From the NCBI RefSeq assembly GCF_010550695.1, contig NZ_JAAGOB010000016.1, forward strand, positions 47,825-111,824: a stretch of 64,000 nt of DNA, in the 5' to 3' direction. Made by a program: the position numbers and the translations under genes. The notes under the pieces were generated by a model, which was not told the origin of the DNA, did no database searches, and saw nothing but the letters and a program-made list of their open reading frames with translations. The DNA comes from Phytoactinopolyspora alkaliphila. Lineage in GTDB: Bacteria; Actinomycetota; Actinomycetes; Jiangellales; Jiangellaceae. Below are positions 1-9,576 of this stretch, piece by piece (positions within the stretch are counted from its first letter, which is position 1; every line of letters starts with the position of its first letter).

Positions 1-2
1 AG

Positions 3-239
3 CCGCCCCATTCAGGTGGGCCCGAACTCGGCGAGCAGCCGGTCCGGCCGCGGGATCTTGCCGATCTGCGGTTCTCCGTCGTCGCGCGCGGATACCGGAT
101 GGATCAGGTCGACCAGGTCATCGAACGTCTCGGTGACGAGATCACTTGGCGGGACGCGCGCATCGCCGAGCTCGAGGCCGGCACCCGCCCCGCCGGCCCG
201 CTCATCCGGCATCCGAGGCCGGCGCGGGACGACACGTAG
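3..239 (+). CDS. DivIVA domain-containing protein, C-terminal part (5' end outside window)
   Basis: The frame is open from the window edge to a TAG at 237-239, so only the last 78 or so codons are present and no start can be given. About 20 residues in, the protein reads DLADLRFSVVARGYRMDQVD, followed by an acidic helix containing RDARIAELE. This is the short DivIVA-domain motif (F-x-V-x-x-x-G-Y-x-x-x-x-V-D-x-x-x) seen in small actinobacterial proteins and in Wag31-like proteins. Such domains form coiled coils and often bind curved membrane at poles and septa. The gene lies 38 nt before the SRPBCC gene on the same strand. Mycobacteria have the same order upstream of tag (Rv1209/Rv1210). The exact role is unknown. 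Confidence 0.75.
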   Translation, partial: PPHSGGPELGEQPVRPRDLADLRFSVVARGYRMDQVDQVIERLGDEITWRDARIAELEAGTRPAGPLIRHPRPARDDT

Positions 240-277
240 ATGCCGTCGGCAGGCGGTGAACGACGCTGAACGCGGCA

Positions 278-901
278 TTGAGGATCGTTGTCACCCGGGA
301 GGTCGACCGGTCGGCCGAAGAGGTCTGGGCCGTGCTCACCGACTGGGAACGGCAAGGTGACTGGATGCCGGCCACAACGGTACGGGCGAGCGGCGGCGCC
401 CAGACCGATGACAGCGGCGCCCAGACCGATGACAGCGGCGCCCAGACCGATGACAGCGGCGCCCAGACCGATGACAGCGGCGCACAGACCGATGACAGCG
501 GCGCACAGACCGATGACAGCGGCGCACAGACCGATGACGGGGGTGGGCAGGGCAGTGGCGATCAGGGCAATGGTCAGGGCGTCGGCGGGAGGATCGAGGC
601 GTGGACCGGTATCGGTCGTTTGGGCTTTCTCGACACCATGGTCATCACATCCTGGGATCCGCCTCGCCGCTGCGACGTCATGCACACCGGCCGGATCGTC
701 CGCGGTCCCGGATCCTTCATAGTGACCGCCCTTGACCCCCGCCGGTGCAGGCTGACCTGGGAAGAAGACCTGGAGATGCCGTTCGGCCGGATAGGCCGTG
801 CCACAGCGTGGCTGATCCGGCCCCTGGCCCGCGCCGGACTGGGGATAGCCCTGCGCAGGTTCAGCCGTTACGTGCGGCGCAACCCTCCAGGTGGTCGTTG
901 A
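278..901 (+). CDS. SRPBCC (START-like) family protein with repeat insertion
   Basis: This is a 207-residue protein with a TTG start, the only start close to the conserved N-terminus (IVVTREVDRSAEEVWAVLTD). The helix-grip pattern is that of polyketide cyclase/dehydrase-type SRPBCC proteins, which bind hydrophobic ligands in a deep pocket. Conserved blocks are the N-terminal strand plus AEEVW helix (about 1-30), the GVGGRIEAWTGIG strand pair (about 100-115), HTGRIVRGPG (about 140) and a C-terminal amphipathic helix. Residues of about 40-90 are an insertion of seven GAQTDDS-type units, then a Gly/Gln-rich linker, in a place where relatives have a short loop. The last 41 nt overlap the convergent tag gene. 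The ligand is unknown. Fold assignment is good and function is open. Confidence 0.8.
   Translation: MRIVVTREVDRSAEEVWAVLTDWERQGDWMPATTVRASGGAQTDDSGAQTDDSGAQTDDSGAQTDDSGAQTDDSGAQTDDSGAQTDDGGGQGSGDQGNGQGVGGRIEAWTGIGRLGFLDTMVITSWDPPRRCDVMHTGRIVRGPGSFIVTALDPRRCRLTWEEDLEMPFGRIGRATAWLIRPLARAGLGIALRRFSRYVRRNPPGGR
395..541 (+). repeat. Seven tandem 21-bp repeats inside the SRPBCC gene
   Basis: Seven head-to-tail 21-bp units start at 395, 416, 437, 458, 479, 500 and 521. Units 1-4 begin ggcgcccag. Units 5-7 begin ggcgcacag, and the last unit ends cggg instead of cagc. Each unit encodes GAQTDDS (the last GAQTDDG). Because 21 is a multiple of 3, gain or loss of units keeps the reading frame. The near identity, including silent positions, suggests recent slippage or unequal exchange. 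Confidence 0.97.
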
Positions 902-1457
902 CCAGTCCCGCCGCCTGCATGGTCGCATACGCCGTCGTGGGGCCGACGAAAGCGAAGCCGGCCTTCTTCAGCGCCCGGGCCAATGCCTTGGATTCCGGCG
1001 TGGTCGCGGGTACGTCGGTCAGGCTTCGTGGTGCCGGGCGTCCACCGTCGGGTGCGAATGACCAGATCAGCGCGTCGAGTGCCTCATCGCCGCCGGCTTC
1101 CTGAAGCCGGCACACGGCTCGGGCGTTGGCGATGGCCGCGTTGATCTTGGCTCCGTTGCGCACGATCGAGGCGTCGGCCATGAGGCGGCCTACGTCGTCG
1201 TCGCCGAAACGCGCCACCACCGCTGGGTCGAAGTTCGCGAAGGCCCTCCGGAAGCTCTCCCGCTTGCGCAGGATGGTCAGCCAGGAAAGCCCGGACTGAA
1301 ACGCCTCCAGGGTGAGCCGCTCGTAGAGGGCGGCGTCGCCGTGGACGGGCCGGCCCCACTCGGTGTCGTGGTAGACGACGTAGTCGGCTGTGCTCAGCGC
1401 CCACGGGCAGCGAGGCGCACCGTCCGAGCCCGCCTGCGGGCCTCCCTCACTCGCCAC
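861..1457 (-). CDS. tag: DNA-3-methyladenine glycosylase I
   Basis: This 198-residue enzyme removes N3-methyladenine from alkylated DNA as the first step of base excision repair. The usual TAG layout is visible: CPW near residue 18, YHDTEWG at about 30 (Tyr, His and the substrate-recognition Glu), LTLEAFQSGLSWLTILRKR at about 48-66, the HhH segment around RNGAKINAAIANA, and a C-terminal NDHLEGC. Cys18, the two His and the last Cys form the structural zinc site known for this family. The GTG start overlaps the end of the crotonase gene by 11 nt, so the two are probably cotranscribed. No clear Shine-Dalgarno sequence precedes it, so the first few residues are uncertain. Confidence 0.95.
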   Translation of the reverse strand: MASEGGPQAGSDGAPRCPWALSTADYVVYHDTEWGRPVHGDAALYERLTLEAFQSGLSWLTILRKRESFRRAFANFDPAVVARFGDDDVGRLMADASIVRNGAKINAAIANARAVCRLQEAGGDEALDALIWSFAPDGGRPAPRSLTDVPATTPESKALARALKKAGFAFVGPTTAYATMQAAGLVNDHLEGCAARNG

Positions 1458-2235
1458 GGAACACCGGAGTGCGCTTGTCCAGGAACGCCTTGACGGCTTC
1501 GCGGTGATCGCGGGTATTGCCGGTGAGTTGCATCATCTGTTCCTCGTGCTCGATCGACTCGTCGAACGATCGTACGGCCGAGATGTCCAGCGCCCGGCGG
1601 ATGGCCGCGTACGCGGCCGTTGGACCCGCAGCAAGCCGAGCGGCTAGCTCCTGCGCGCGGGGCAGCACGGCCGCGTCGGGCACCACCTCGGTGGCCAGGC
1701 CGATGGTCTTCGCCTCGGCCGCGTCGACGGTCCGGGGAAGGAGCAGGAGCTCGCGAGCCTTCGCCCATCCCACCAGGCGCGGCAACGTCCAGGACGCGCC
1801 GGTGTCGCAGGAGAGTCCCACGGCGGCGAACGCGAGGTTGAAGCCGGCTCTCTCGCCGACGACACGCAGATCGCACGCGAAGGCGTAGGAGGCCCCGGCA
1901 CCGGCAGCGATGCCGTTGACGGCGGCGACGACCGGTTTCGGCATGCTAGTCAACGCACGCACCGTGGGGTTGTAATGGTCGCGCACGGTGTCGCCGAGGT
2001 CGGCTTTGCCTCTTTGCAGCTTCTCGCCGTGTTCGCCGAGATCTTCGCCCACGCAGAATGCGCGCCCCGTGCCGGCCAGAACCACCGCCCGCACGTGCCG
2101 GTCCGCGGCCGCGTCCCGGACGCGATCTCTCAGCGCTTCCTTGGTGCTGGTGTTCAGACTGTTCAGAGCATCGGGCCGGTTCAGGGTCACGGTGGCGACG
2201 CCACCGGCGACGTCGTAGCGGACAGGATCGGTCAC
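1447..2235 (-). CDS. Enoyl-CoA hydratase/isomerase family protein (crotonase, PaaG-like)
   Basis: This is a 262-residue crotonase-fold acyl-CoA enzyme. The GTG at 2235 is chosen because AGGAGAGGGAA lies just upstream and the protein then begins at the conserved TDPVRYDVAGGVATVTLNRP. Oxyanion-hole regions are visible: GRAFCVGEDL (about 65) and VNGIAAGAGASYAFACDLR (about 100-120). The segment GLSCDTGASWTLPRLVG has an Asp where PaaG-type isomerases have their catalytic Asp, rather than the paired Glu of classical hydratases. The protein may therefore isomerise ring-1,2-epoxyphenylacetyl-CoA or a similar substrate. The actual substrate cannot be read from the sequence. The stop overlaps the start of tag. 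Confidence 0.88.
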   Translation of the reverse strand: MTDPVRYDVAGGVATVTLNRPDALNSLNTSTKEALRDRVRDAAADRHVRAVVLAGTGRAFCVGEDLGEHGEKLQRGKADLGDTVRDHYNPTVRALTSMPKPVVAAVNGIAAGAGASYAFACDLRVVGERAGFNLAFAAVGLSCDTGASWTLPRLVGWAKARELLLLPRTVDAAEAKTIGLATEVVPDAAVLPRAQELAARLAAGPTAAYAAIRRALDISAVRSFDESIEHEEQMMQLTGNTRDHREAVKAFLDKRTPVFRGE

Positions 2236-2498
2236 GGCGTTCCCTCTCCTCGGGTACGGTGTACTGGCAGCGTAGAGCAGATCTGAGCCGCTCTCACAGG
2301 GGCCGCGGACGCGCCAGGGCTTCTCCGGCCAGGGCCATCCGGGGACGCGGTGAAGCATGGTTTTTCCACAGACTTGACGGTGCTCTCCCCTGGACGCATC
2401 GGCATGCGGGATAATGTGACGGTTCGTGACGTGCACGGGTGTCGCCTCCTGGGCCAGATCAGGTGGTGTCGTGCATGCTTACAGGAAGGAGTGCGCGG

Positions 2499-2666
2499 AT
2501 GGCGGCGATGAAGCCGCGGACTGGCGACGGGCCGCTCGAGGTCACGAAGGAGGGGCGCGGCATCGTCATGCGAGTCCCTCTGGAAGGCGGGGGGCGTCTC
2601 GTGGTCGAGATCTCGCTTGACGAGGCTCACGCGCTCAGTGATGCGCTGAAAGACGTCACCGGCTAG
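2499..2666 (+). CDS. DUF3117 domain-containing small protein
   Basis: This 55-residue protein begins MAAMKPRTGDGPLEV and ends SDALKDVTG. It matches the very conserved actinobacterial DUF3117 family (Rv1211 in M. tuberculosis). The ATG at 2499 is preceded by AGGAAGGAG at 2483-2491. A longer in-frame reading from 2439 would add residues with no family resemblance. No function is established. It is a compact mixed beta/alpha protein with a Gly-rich turn (LEGGGRLVVEISLDEA). It is a single-gene unit closed by the strong terminator at 2721. Confidence 0.93.
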   Translation: MAAMKPRTGDGPLEVTKEGRGIVMRVPLEGGGRLVVEISLDEAHALSDALKDVTG

Positions 2667-2720
2667 TACGGGGCCTCGGTTCTGTCGCGGTTCCGTGCCG
2701 GATGACATAGAAATCCCAGG

Positions 2721-2760
2721 GGCCCCGTCCGATGTGAGTGCACATCGGACGGGGCCTTAT
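2721..2760 (+). terminator. Rho-independent terminator after DUF3117 gene
   Basis: A perfect 16-bp stem (2721-2736 with 2741-2756) has a 4-nt loop (AGTG) and is followed by TTATTGT. It lies 54 nt after the DUF3117 stop and 42 nt before the pepA start, so it separates the two transcription units. Confidence 0.9.
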
Positions 2761-2798
2761 TGTCAGGCTTGTCAAGAAGCGGGATATGTGGAGTTGTT

Positions 2799-4408
<1,610 letters not shown>

Positions 4409-4412
<4 letters not shown>

Positions 4413-4759
4413 TGTTCGGACTGACCGTGCGGTGGTCGCTGGAGGACGCGCCGAAGAAGACCGCGAACGAGCTGCGCGACTATGTGCGAGACTCCTCTCT
4501 CGCGCGGTTCACCGGCATGTCGGAACTGCGGTTCAAGACCTGGCGGATGCGCCCCGGCGAGTGGTTCGAAGGCACCTATGTGTTCGCCACGGTGGAGGCC
4601 CGGGACACCTTCGCCGACGAGTTCGCCGAGAAGGCGGCGGACTCGCCGGTCTCCAAGACCGTCGGCTCGCCTCCACAGCTTCAGGAGACGTTCGAGGTCG
4701 TTGCGGTTGCCGAGGGAGGCGCCGGGTTCGCCGCCGGCCTCGGGTCCACCAATGGCTGA
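4409..4759 (+). CDS. Small YdhR/ABM-like alpha-beta barrel protein
   Basis: This is a 116-residue protein with ATG at 4409 or 4412 just after GGGAG, overlapping the pepA stop. The alternating strands and helices (FGLTVRWSLED..., LRFKTWRMRPGEWFEGTYVFAT) and a length near 110 resemble dimeric alpha-beta barrels of the YdhR / antibiotic-biosynthesis-monooxygenase type. No catalytic motif is recognisable. Coupling to pepA suggests coexpression only. The family assignment is tentative. Confidence 0.7.
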
Positions 4760-4840
4760 GACACCGCCGGCTCCGCGACGACGAGCCTCCACGCGGCACA
4801 CCGGCCGCCGAGGCCACGGGCTCCACGCGGGGCAGCGTCC

Positions 4841-7132
4841 TCAGCCGGTGACCGGTTCGAGCCGCACGACTACGGACTTCGATGCCGGTGTGTTGCTCAC
4901 CTCGGCGGTGTGATCGAGCGGCACCAGCGGGTTGGTCTCCGGATAGTACGCAGCGGCGCATCCGCGCGCGGTGGGATAGGCCACCACCCGGAACGACGGT
5001 GCCCGTCGCTCACCGTCGGTCCACTCGCTCACCAGGTCAACCGTCGTGCCATCGGCGAGCCCCAACGCGTCGAGGTCTTCCCGGCAGACGAACACGACCC
5101 GGCGCCCGTTGGTGATTCCCCGATACCGGTCGTCCAGGCCGTAGATGGTGGTGTTGAACTGATCGTGCGAGCGGATGGTCTGCAGGAGGAGCCGGCCGGC
5201 GGGCACCCGGATGACTTCGAGGTCGTTGACGGTGAACCGGGCCGAGCCGTCGGCGGTGGCGAAGCGGCGTTCGTCGCGAGGCGGATGCGGAAGGACGAAT
5301 CCGCCAGGTTCGCCGACCCGCTCCTCGAAGCGCTCGAAGCCCGGAATGACCCTGGAGATCCGCTCGCGCACGGTGGCGTAGTCGGCGTTGAACCGCTCCC
5401 ACGGTGTGGCGTCGTCGTCGCCGAGCACCGCGCGGGCGAGTCCGCAGATGATGGCGACCTCACTGCGCAGCTCACCGGAGGCGGGGCGCAGGGTGCCGCG
5501 GGAGGCGTGCACCACGCTCATCGAGTCCTCGACGGTGACGAATTGCTCCCCGCCCGCCTGCACGTCGACTTCGGTGCGGCCCAGACAGGGCAGGATCAGC
5601 GACCGGTGTCCCGGTAGCACGTGCGAGCGGTTGAGCTTGGTGGAGACGTGCACGGTCAGGGGAATGGTGCGCAAGGCGGCGGCGGTGCGGTCGCTGTCCG
5701 GGGTCGCGGCGGCGAAGTTCCCGCCCATGGCCATGAAGACCCGGATTCTGCCCGCCAGCATGGCCCGGATGGTGTCGACCGTGTCGTGACCGTGCGCGCG
5801 GGGTGGCTCGAAGCGGAACTCGGCGCCGAGCCGGTCGAGGAAGGCGTCCGGCACTTTCTCCCAGATGCCCATGGTCCGGTCACCTTGTACGTTGCTGTGC
5901 CCGCGGACGGGGCAGGCGCCCGCCCCGGGACGGCCGATGTTCCCGCGAAGCAGCAGGAAGTTCACGATCTCGCGGATGGTGGGCACGGACTTCTTGTGCT
6001 GGGTCAGCCCCATCGCCCAGCACACGACGACGCTGCGGGCCGCCACGACCTCACCGACGAACTCGTCGATTTGCCGTGCCGTGAGTCCGGTTGCGGCGCG
6101 GACGTCGTCGTCGTTGAGCTCCATCCAGCTCGCCGCGGCGTCGTCGAAGCCGCTGGTGTAACGGTCGATGAAGTCGTGGTCGAGGACGTCGCCAGTGGCG
6201 CGATCCGCCTCGACCAGCGCGGCGTTGACGGCTTGGAAGAACGCGTGGTCGCCGCCGACTTTGATCTGCAGGAACAGGTCGGCCAGTGGGGTGCCCTTGC
6301 CGACGACGCCTCGGACGGCCTGCGGGTTCTTGAAGGCGCGCAGGCCGGCCTCGGGCAGAGGGTTGATCGCGACGATTCGCGCGCCGCGCCGTTTGGCCTG
6401 CTCAAGAGCGGTGAGCATGCGCGGATGATTGGTGCCGGGGTTCTGCCCGACAATCACGATCAGCTCGGCGTGGTCGGTGATGTCGGCCAGACTGACGCTG
6501 CCCTTCCCGATACCGATCGTCTCGTTCAGCGCGGCGCCGGACGACTCATGGCACATGTTGGAACAGTCGGGGAGGTTGTTGGTGCCGAGTTTGCGCGCGA
6601 AGAGCTGGTAGAGGAACGCGGCCTCGTTGCTGGTCCGGCCCGAGGTGTAGAAGGCGGCCTGATCCGGGCTGTCCATGCCGCGCAGCTCGTCGGCGATCAT
6701 CGTGAACGCATCGTCCCAGCCGATCGGGCGGTAGTGATCGGAATCGATGTCACGGACGACGGGCGCGGTGAGGCGACCTTGCTGGCCCAGCCAGTGGTCG
6801 GTCTTGGTGGCCAGCAGGCTGATGGGGTGCGCGGCGAAGAAGTCAGGGCCGACGCGGCGCACGGTAGTCTCCTCGGCGACCGCCTTGGCTCCGTTCTCAC
6901 AGAACTCGGCCACATGCGGCTTGCCGGGCTCCGGCCACGCACACCCCGGGCAGTCGAAGCCCCGATGCTGGTTGAGCAACCGTAGGGTCTTCACACCACG
7001 CCGTACGCCGGCCTGGTCGAGGACGTCCCGGAGCCCGTGGACGACGCCGGGCACACCCGCCGCCGAGCTCTGCGGTGGTCGGACGCGCAGCTCGGTGTCG
7101 TCGAAGTCGTCGCGGGGTGCATCCTTCGTCAT
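4841..7132 (-). CDS. FdhF/YdeP family molybdopterin oxidoreductase
   Basis: This 763-residue relative of the formate dehydrogenase alpha subunit belongs to the YdeP-type group. The N-terminal cluster region keeps only FDCPGCAWPEP (two Cys), so a normal 4Fe-4S set of four Cys is not seen. The molybdenum ligand position reads NMCHESSG, with Cys instead of selenocysteine. Molybdopterin-binding stretches follow (IVIVGQNPGTNHPRML, RGGNIGRPGAGACPVRGHSNVQG) with the C-terminal MGD-binding domain (LLLQTIRSHDQFNTTIYG). The ATG at 7132 was chosen because family homology begins there; the upstream Shine-Dalgarno is weak. The gene is divergent from fdhD (220 bp between starts). FdhD sulfurates the cofactor of such enzymes, so the pair is functionally linked. 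The substrate is unproven. Confidence 0.92.
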   Translation of the reverse strand: MTKDAPRDDFDDTELRVRPPQSSAAGVPGVVHGLRDVLDQAGVRRGVKTLRLLNQHRGFDCPGCAWPEPGKPHVAEFCENGAKAVAEETTVRRVGPDFFAAHPISLLATKTDHWLGQQGRLTAPVVRDIDSDHYRPIGWDDAFTMIADELRGMDSPDQAAFYTSGRTSNEAAFLYQLFARKLGTNNLPDCSNMCHESSGAALNETIGIGKGSVSLADITDHAELIVIVGQNPGTNHPRMLTALEQAKRRGARIVAINPLPEAGLRAFKNPQAVRGVVGKGTPLADLFLQIKVGGDHAFFQAVNAALVEADRATGDVLDHDFIDRYTSGFDDAAASWMELNDDDVRAATGLTARQIDEFVGEVVAARSVVVCWAMGLTQHKKSVPTIREIVNFLLLRGNIGRPGAGACPVRGHSNVQGDRTMGIWEKVPDAFLDRLGAEFRFEPPRAHGHDTVDTIRAMLAGRIRVFMAMGGNFAAATPDSDRTAAALRTIPLTVHVSTKLNRSHVLPGHRSLILPCLGRTEVDVQAGGEQFVTVEDSMSVVHASRGTLRPASGELRSEVAIICGLARAVLGDDDATPWERFNADYATVRERISRVIPGFERFEERVGEPGGFVLPHPPRDERRFATADGSARFTVNDLEVIRVPAGRLLLQTIRSHDQFNTTIYGLDDRYRGITNGRRVVFVCREDLDALGLADGTTVDLVSEWTDGERRAPSFRVVAYPTARGCAAAYYPETNPLVPLDHTAEVSNTPASKSVVVRLEPVTG

Positions 7133-7352
7133 AGTCCGACGGTAGGACGGCCGGTGCCGAATGGCTAGTGCGTGTGTGATCCGGTGCGAGTGTCTGGAGG
7201 AGACCAATTCTGTGCGGTTCGCCGAAAACGCGCCAAACTGGTCACGGGGCGGCATATAGTCACGCTCACGGTGATCTTCGTGACAAGATGATCACTGTGC
7301 GTGACGATTGGTGATGGGCGGAGCATGGTGGACCGAGCCGAAGGGTGGATCC

Positions 7353-8177
7353 ATGGGGCGGATGACCACACGACAGCCGGTTCTTCGATTGCGGGCGGGA
7401 CGGGCGGCGCGCCGCCCCGACAGCCTGGCGGTCGAGGAACCCCTGATGGTGCGTGTCGGCGGCGAGGCCGTCACGTTGACCATGCGCACGCCCGGCCATG
7501 ACTTCGACCTGATCGCCGGCTGGCTGGTGAGCGAGGGCTCGGTGGCGGTGCCGGGCGACATCGTCACGATGCGGATGTGCAAGGACGAAGACAACACCGT
7601 CGAGGTGAGCCTGGCGCCCGCCGCCGTACCACCCCGGCCCAGGGCGTTCGCCACCTCAAGCGCATGCGGGGTGTGCGGAGCCGACAGCATCGAGGCGGTC
7701 CGGACCGCGATGCGCTGGCCTGTGGCCGGCGACGACACCCAGTCCGACGTCGGCATCCTGTCCGGCCTTCCGGACCTCCTGCGTTCGGAACAGAAGCTGT
7801 TCGACCGTACGGGCGGCCTGCACGCTGCCGGGTTGTTCACCGCCACCGGGCAGCCGCTGGTGGTCCGGGAGGACGTCGGCCGGCACAACGCGGTGGACAA
7901 GGTCGTGGGTTCTGCACTGCGCGCCGGACTGCTCCCGCTCCGCGGCCACGTGCTGCAGGTCAGCGGGCGCGCGTCGTTCGAGCTGGTGCACAAGGCCGCG
8001 GCGGCCGGCATCCCGGTGATGGCGGCGGTGTCGGCGCCGTCCAGCCTGGCCGTCGAACTCGCCGAGGACTGCGGCATCACGCTTCTCGGCTTCGTCCGCG
8101 GCGGCGGGATGAACGTCTACACCCATCAGGAACGCGTGCGCGTGGGACCGATCCCGCGGCAGCGGGAGCTGACCTAG
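7353..8177 (+). CDS. fdhD: Formate dehydrogenase accessory sulfurtransferase FdhD
   Basis: This 274-residue FdhD transfers sulfur from a cysteine desulfurase to bis-MGD so that formate-dehydrogenase-like enzymes become active. Diagnostic features are the sulfur-relay loop SSACGVCG (two Cys, about residue 110), VREDVGRHNAVDKVVG, SGRASFELVHKAA and a C-terminal FVRGGGMNVY. The ATG at 7353 follows AAGGGTGGA and gives the standard N-terminus. A longer frame from 7308 adds unconserved residues. It is divergently transcribed from the FdhF/YdeP gene it presumably serves. Confidence 0.96.
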   Translation: MGRMTTRQPVLRLRAGRAARRPDSLAVEEPLMVRVGGEAVTLTMRTPGHDFDLIAGWLVSEGSVAVPGDIVTMRMCKDEDNTVEVSLAPAAVPPRPRAFATSSACGVCGADSIEAVRTAMRWPVAGDDTQSDVGILSGLPDLLRSEQKLFDRTGGLHAAGLFTATGQPLVVREDVGRHNAVDKVVGSALRAGLLPLRGHVLQVSGRASFELVHKAAAAGIPVMAAVSAPSSLAVELAEDCGITLLGFVRGGGMNVYTHQERVRVGPIPRQRELT

Positions 8178-8271
8178 ACGTCAACGGATCGTGAGCGCCG
8201 GAGGTTGACACAGGCCAGCCTGAGGTCACCCGGTGGTATTCGCCGCTCTCACCGAGTGGCTCGGGCTACGG

Positions 8272-9432
8272 TCATTGGACGGATCGGTAGATCTCCGCGG
8301 TGCGCTCCGCCACGCCCGGCCAGCCGAACTCCGCGACGGCCCGCGACCGGCCGGCCCGGCCCAGCCGCCGTGCCTCGTCGGGCTCGGACACCAGCCGGGT
8401 GATGGCCGCGGCGAGTCCAGACTCGAAAGCCTCGGTGTCGCGGCTGTCGTAGTGGACGAGTGTGCCGGTGGAGCCGTCTGCCACCACCTCCGGAATGCCG
8501 CCCACGTCGCTGGCGACGACGGCGGTCTCGCACGCCATCGCCTCGAGGTTGACGATGCCGAGCGGCTCGTAGATGGAGGGGCAGCAGAAGACGGAGGCGT
8601 GGCTGAGAACCTGCCGGACGTCCTCTCGGGGCAGCATCTCGCTCACCAGGATCACCCCGGTGCGCTCCGCCCGCAGCCGGGCCACCAGCGCGTCGGTCTC
8701 GCGGGCCAGGTCGGGTGTGTCGGGTGCCCCTGCGAGCAGGACCAGCTGAACCTCGGGCGGCAGCATCAGCGCGGCCCGGAGGAGGTGCGGTACGCCTTTC
8801 TGCCTGGTGATGCGGCCGACGAAGGTCACGTACGGACGGTCCAGGTCGACCCCGAGCCGTTCCAGCATGTCGGTCTCGGTGACGGCGCGGTAGAACGCCG
8901 TGTCGATGCCGTTGTGCACGACGTGCACCCGTGCCGGATCCACCGCAGGGTAGGCGCGGAGAACGTCCTCGCGCATGCCCCGGCTGACGGCGATCACGGC
9001 GTCGGCGTTCTCGTAGGCGCTGCGTTCGATCCATGACGAGAGCCGGTAGCCGCCGCCCAGTTGCTCCGCCTTCCACGGCCGCAGTGGCTCCAGAGAATGG
9101 GCGGTGACCACATGCGGGATACCGTGGACCAGGTGGGCGAGATGCCCACCCGCGTTGGCGTACCAGGTGTGTGAATGGACGACGGCGCAGTCCTGCACGC
9201 CTGCGGCCATCTCCGTGTCGGCGCTGAGCACCTTCAGGGCGGAATTGGCCCCCTCCAGCCGGGGGTCGTCCTCCGAGTAGGTGCGGGCGCCGTCACGGGG
9301 CTCGCCGAGGGCATGCACGTCCACCTCGACCCCGGGAAGCTCCCGGAGATGGCGGACGAGGAAGTCCACATGCACACCTGCGCCGCCGTAGACGTACGGC
9401 GGGTACTCCCGCGTCAGCACTCCGATCCGCAT
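8272..9432 (-). CDS. glgA: Glycogen synthase / maltose-1-phosphate synthase (actinobacterial GlgA/GlgM, GT4)
   Basis: This 386-residue GT4 glycosyltransferase uses an ADP-glucose donor. The N-terminal MRIGVLTREYPPYVYGGAG carries the donor-loop GG. The C-terminal Rossmann domain holds FVGRITRQKGVPHLL and the EX7E-type motif around PSIYEPLGIVNLEAMACETAVV. Mycobacterial orthologues (Rv1212c, now GlgM) make maltose-1-phosphate for the GlgE alpha-glucan route more efficiently than they elongate glycogen, so that role is likely here too. The ATG at 9432 gives the usual length. A longer frame to 9771 would run through the intergenic palindrome. It is divergent from glgC, the gene for its donor-making enzyme. 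Confidence 0.95.
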   Translation of the reverse strand: MRIGVLTREYPPYVYGGAGVHVDFLVRHLRELPGVEVDVHALGEPRDGARTYSEDDPRLEGANSALKVLSADTEMAAGVQDCAVVHSHTWYANAGGHLAHLVHGIPHVVTAHSLEPLRPWKAEQLGGGYRLSSWIERSAYENADAVIAVSRGMREDVLRAYPAVDPARVHVVHNGIDTAFYRAVTETDMLERLGVDLDRPYVTFVGRITRQKGVPHLLRAALMLPPEVQLVLLAGAPDTPDLARETDALVARLRAERTGVILVSEMLPREDVRQVLSHASVFCCPSIYEPLGIVNLEAMACETAVVASDVGGIPEVVADGSTGTLVHYDSRDTEAFESGLAAAITRLVSEPDEARRLGRAGRSRAVAEFGWPGVAERTAEIYRSVQ

Positions 9433-9462
9433 AGCCCGCAGCGTAGTGCGTCCGCCGCGACC

Positions 9463-9542
9463 ACAGCCCTTGGCATGGGTTGTGGCCGTCAGAACCGGAC
9501 ACATCGGACCATGTGGCGACCACAACCCATGCCAAGGGCTGT
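9463..9542. repeat. 23-bp perfect inverted repeat between divergent glgA and glgC
   Basis: Arms 9463-9485 and 9520-9542 are perfect reverse complements over 23 bp, with a 34-nt centre that has a small ACAT/ATGT inner stem. It fills most of the 144-bp gap between the two divergent starts, so it sits over both promoters or 5' leaders. It has no T-tract. It may be a shared operator, a bidirectional hairpin, or a mobile palindrome. Confidence 0.93.
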
Positions 9543-9576
9543 TCTCTCCAGGCCGGGATGGCCGTAGGGTGCGGCT

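Noticed and set aside
395..541. Tandem repeats considered as a CRISPR array
   Set aside because: Units are contiguous without spacers, in frame in a coding gene, and no cas gene is present.
104..928. Long minus-strand open frame across the SRPBCC gene
   Set aside because: It is the mirror of a real gene; the repeated GLCAAVI pattern is just the reverse of the 21-bp repeats, and it has no domain.
5621..6985. 454-codon plus-strand frame inside the FdhF/YdeP gene
   Set aside because: Opposite-strand shadow in high-GC DNA; the minus strand has all cofactor motifs.
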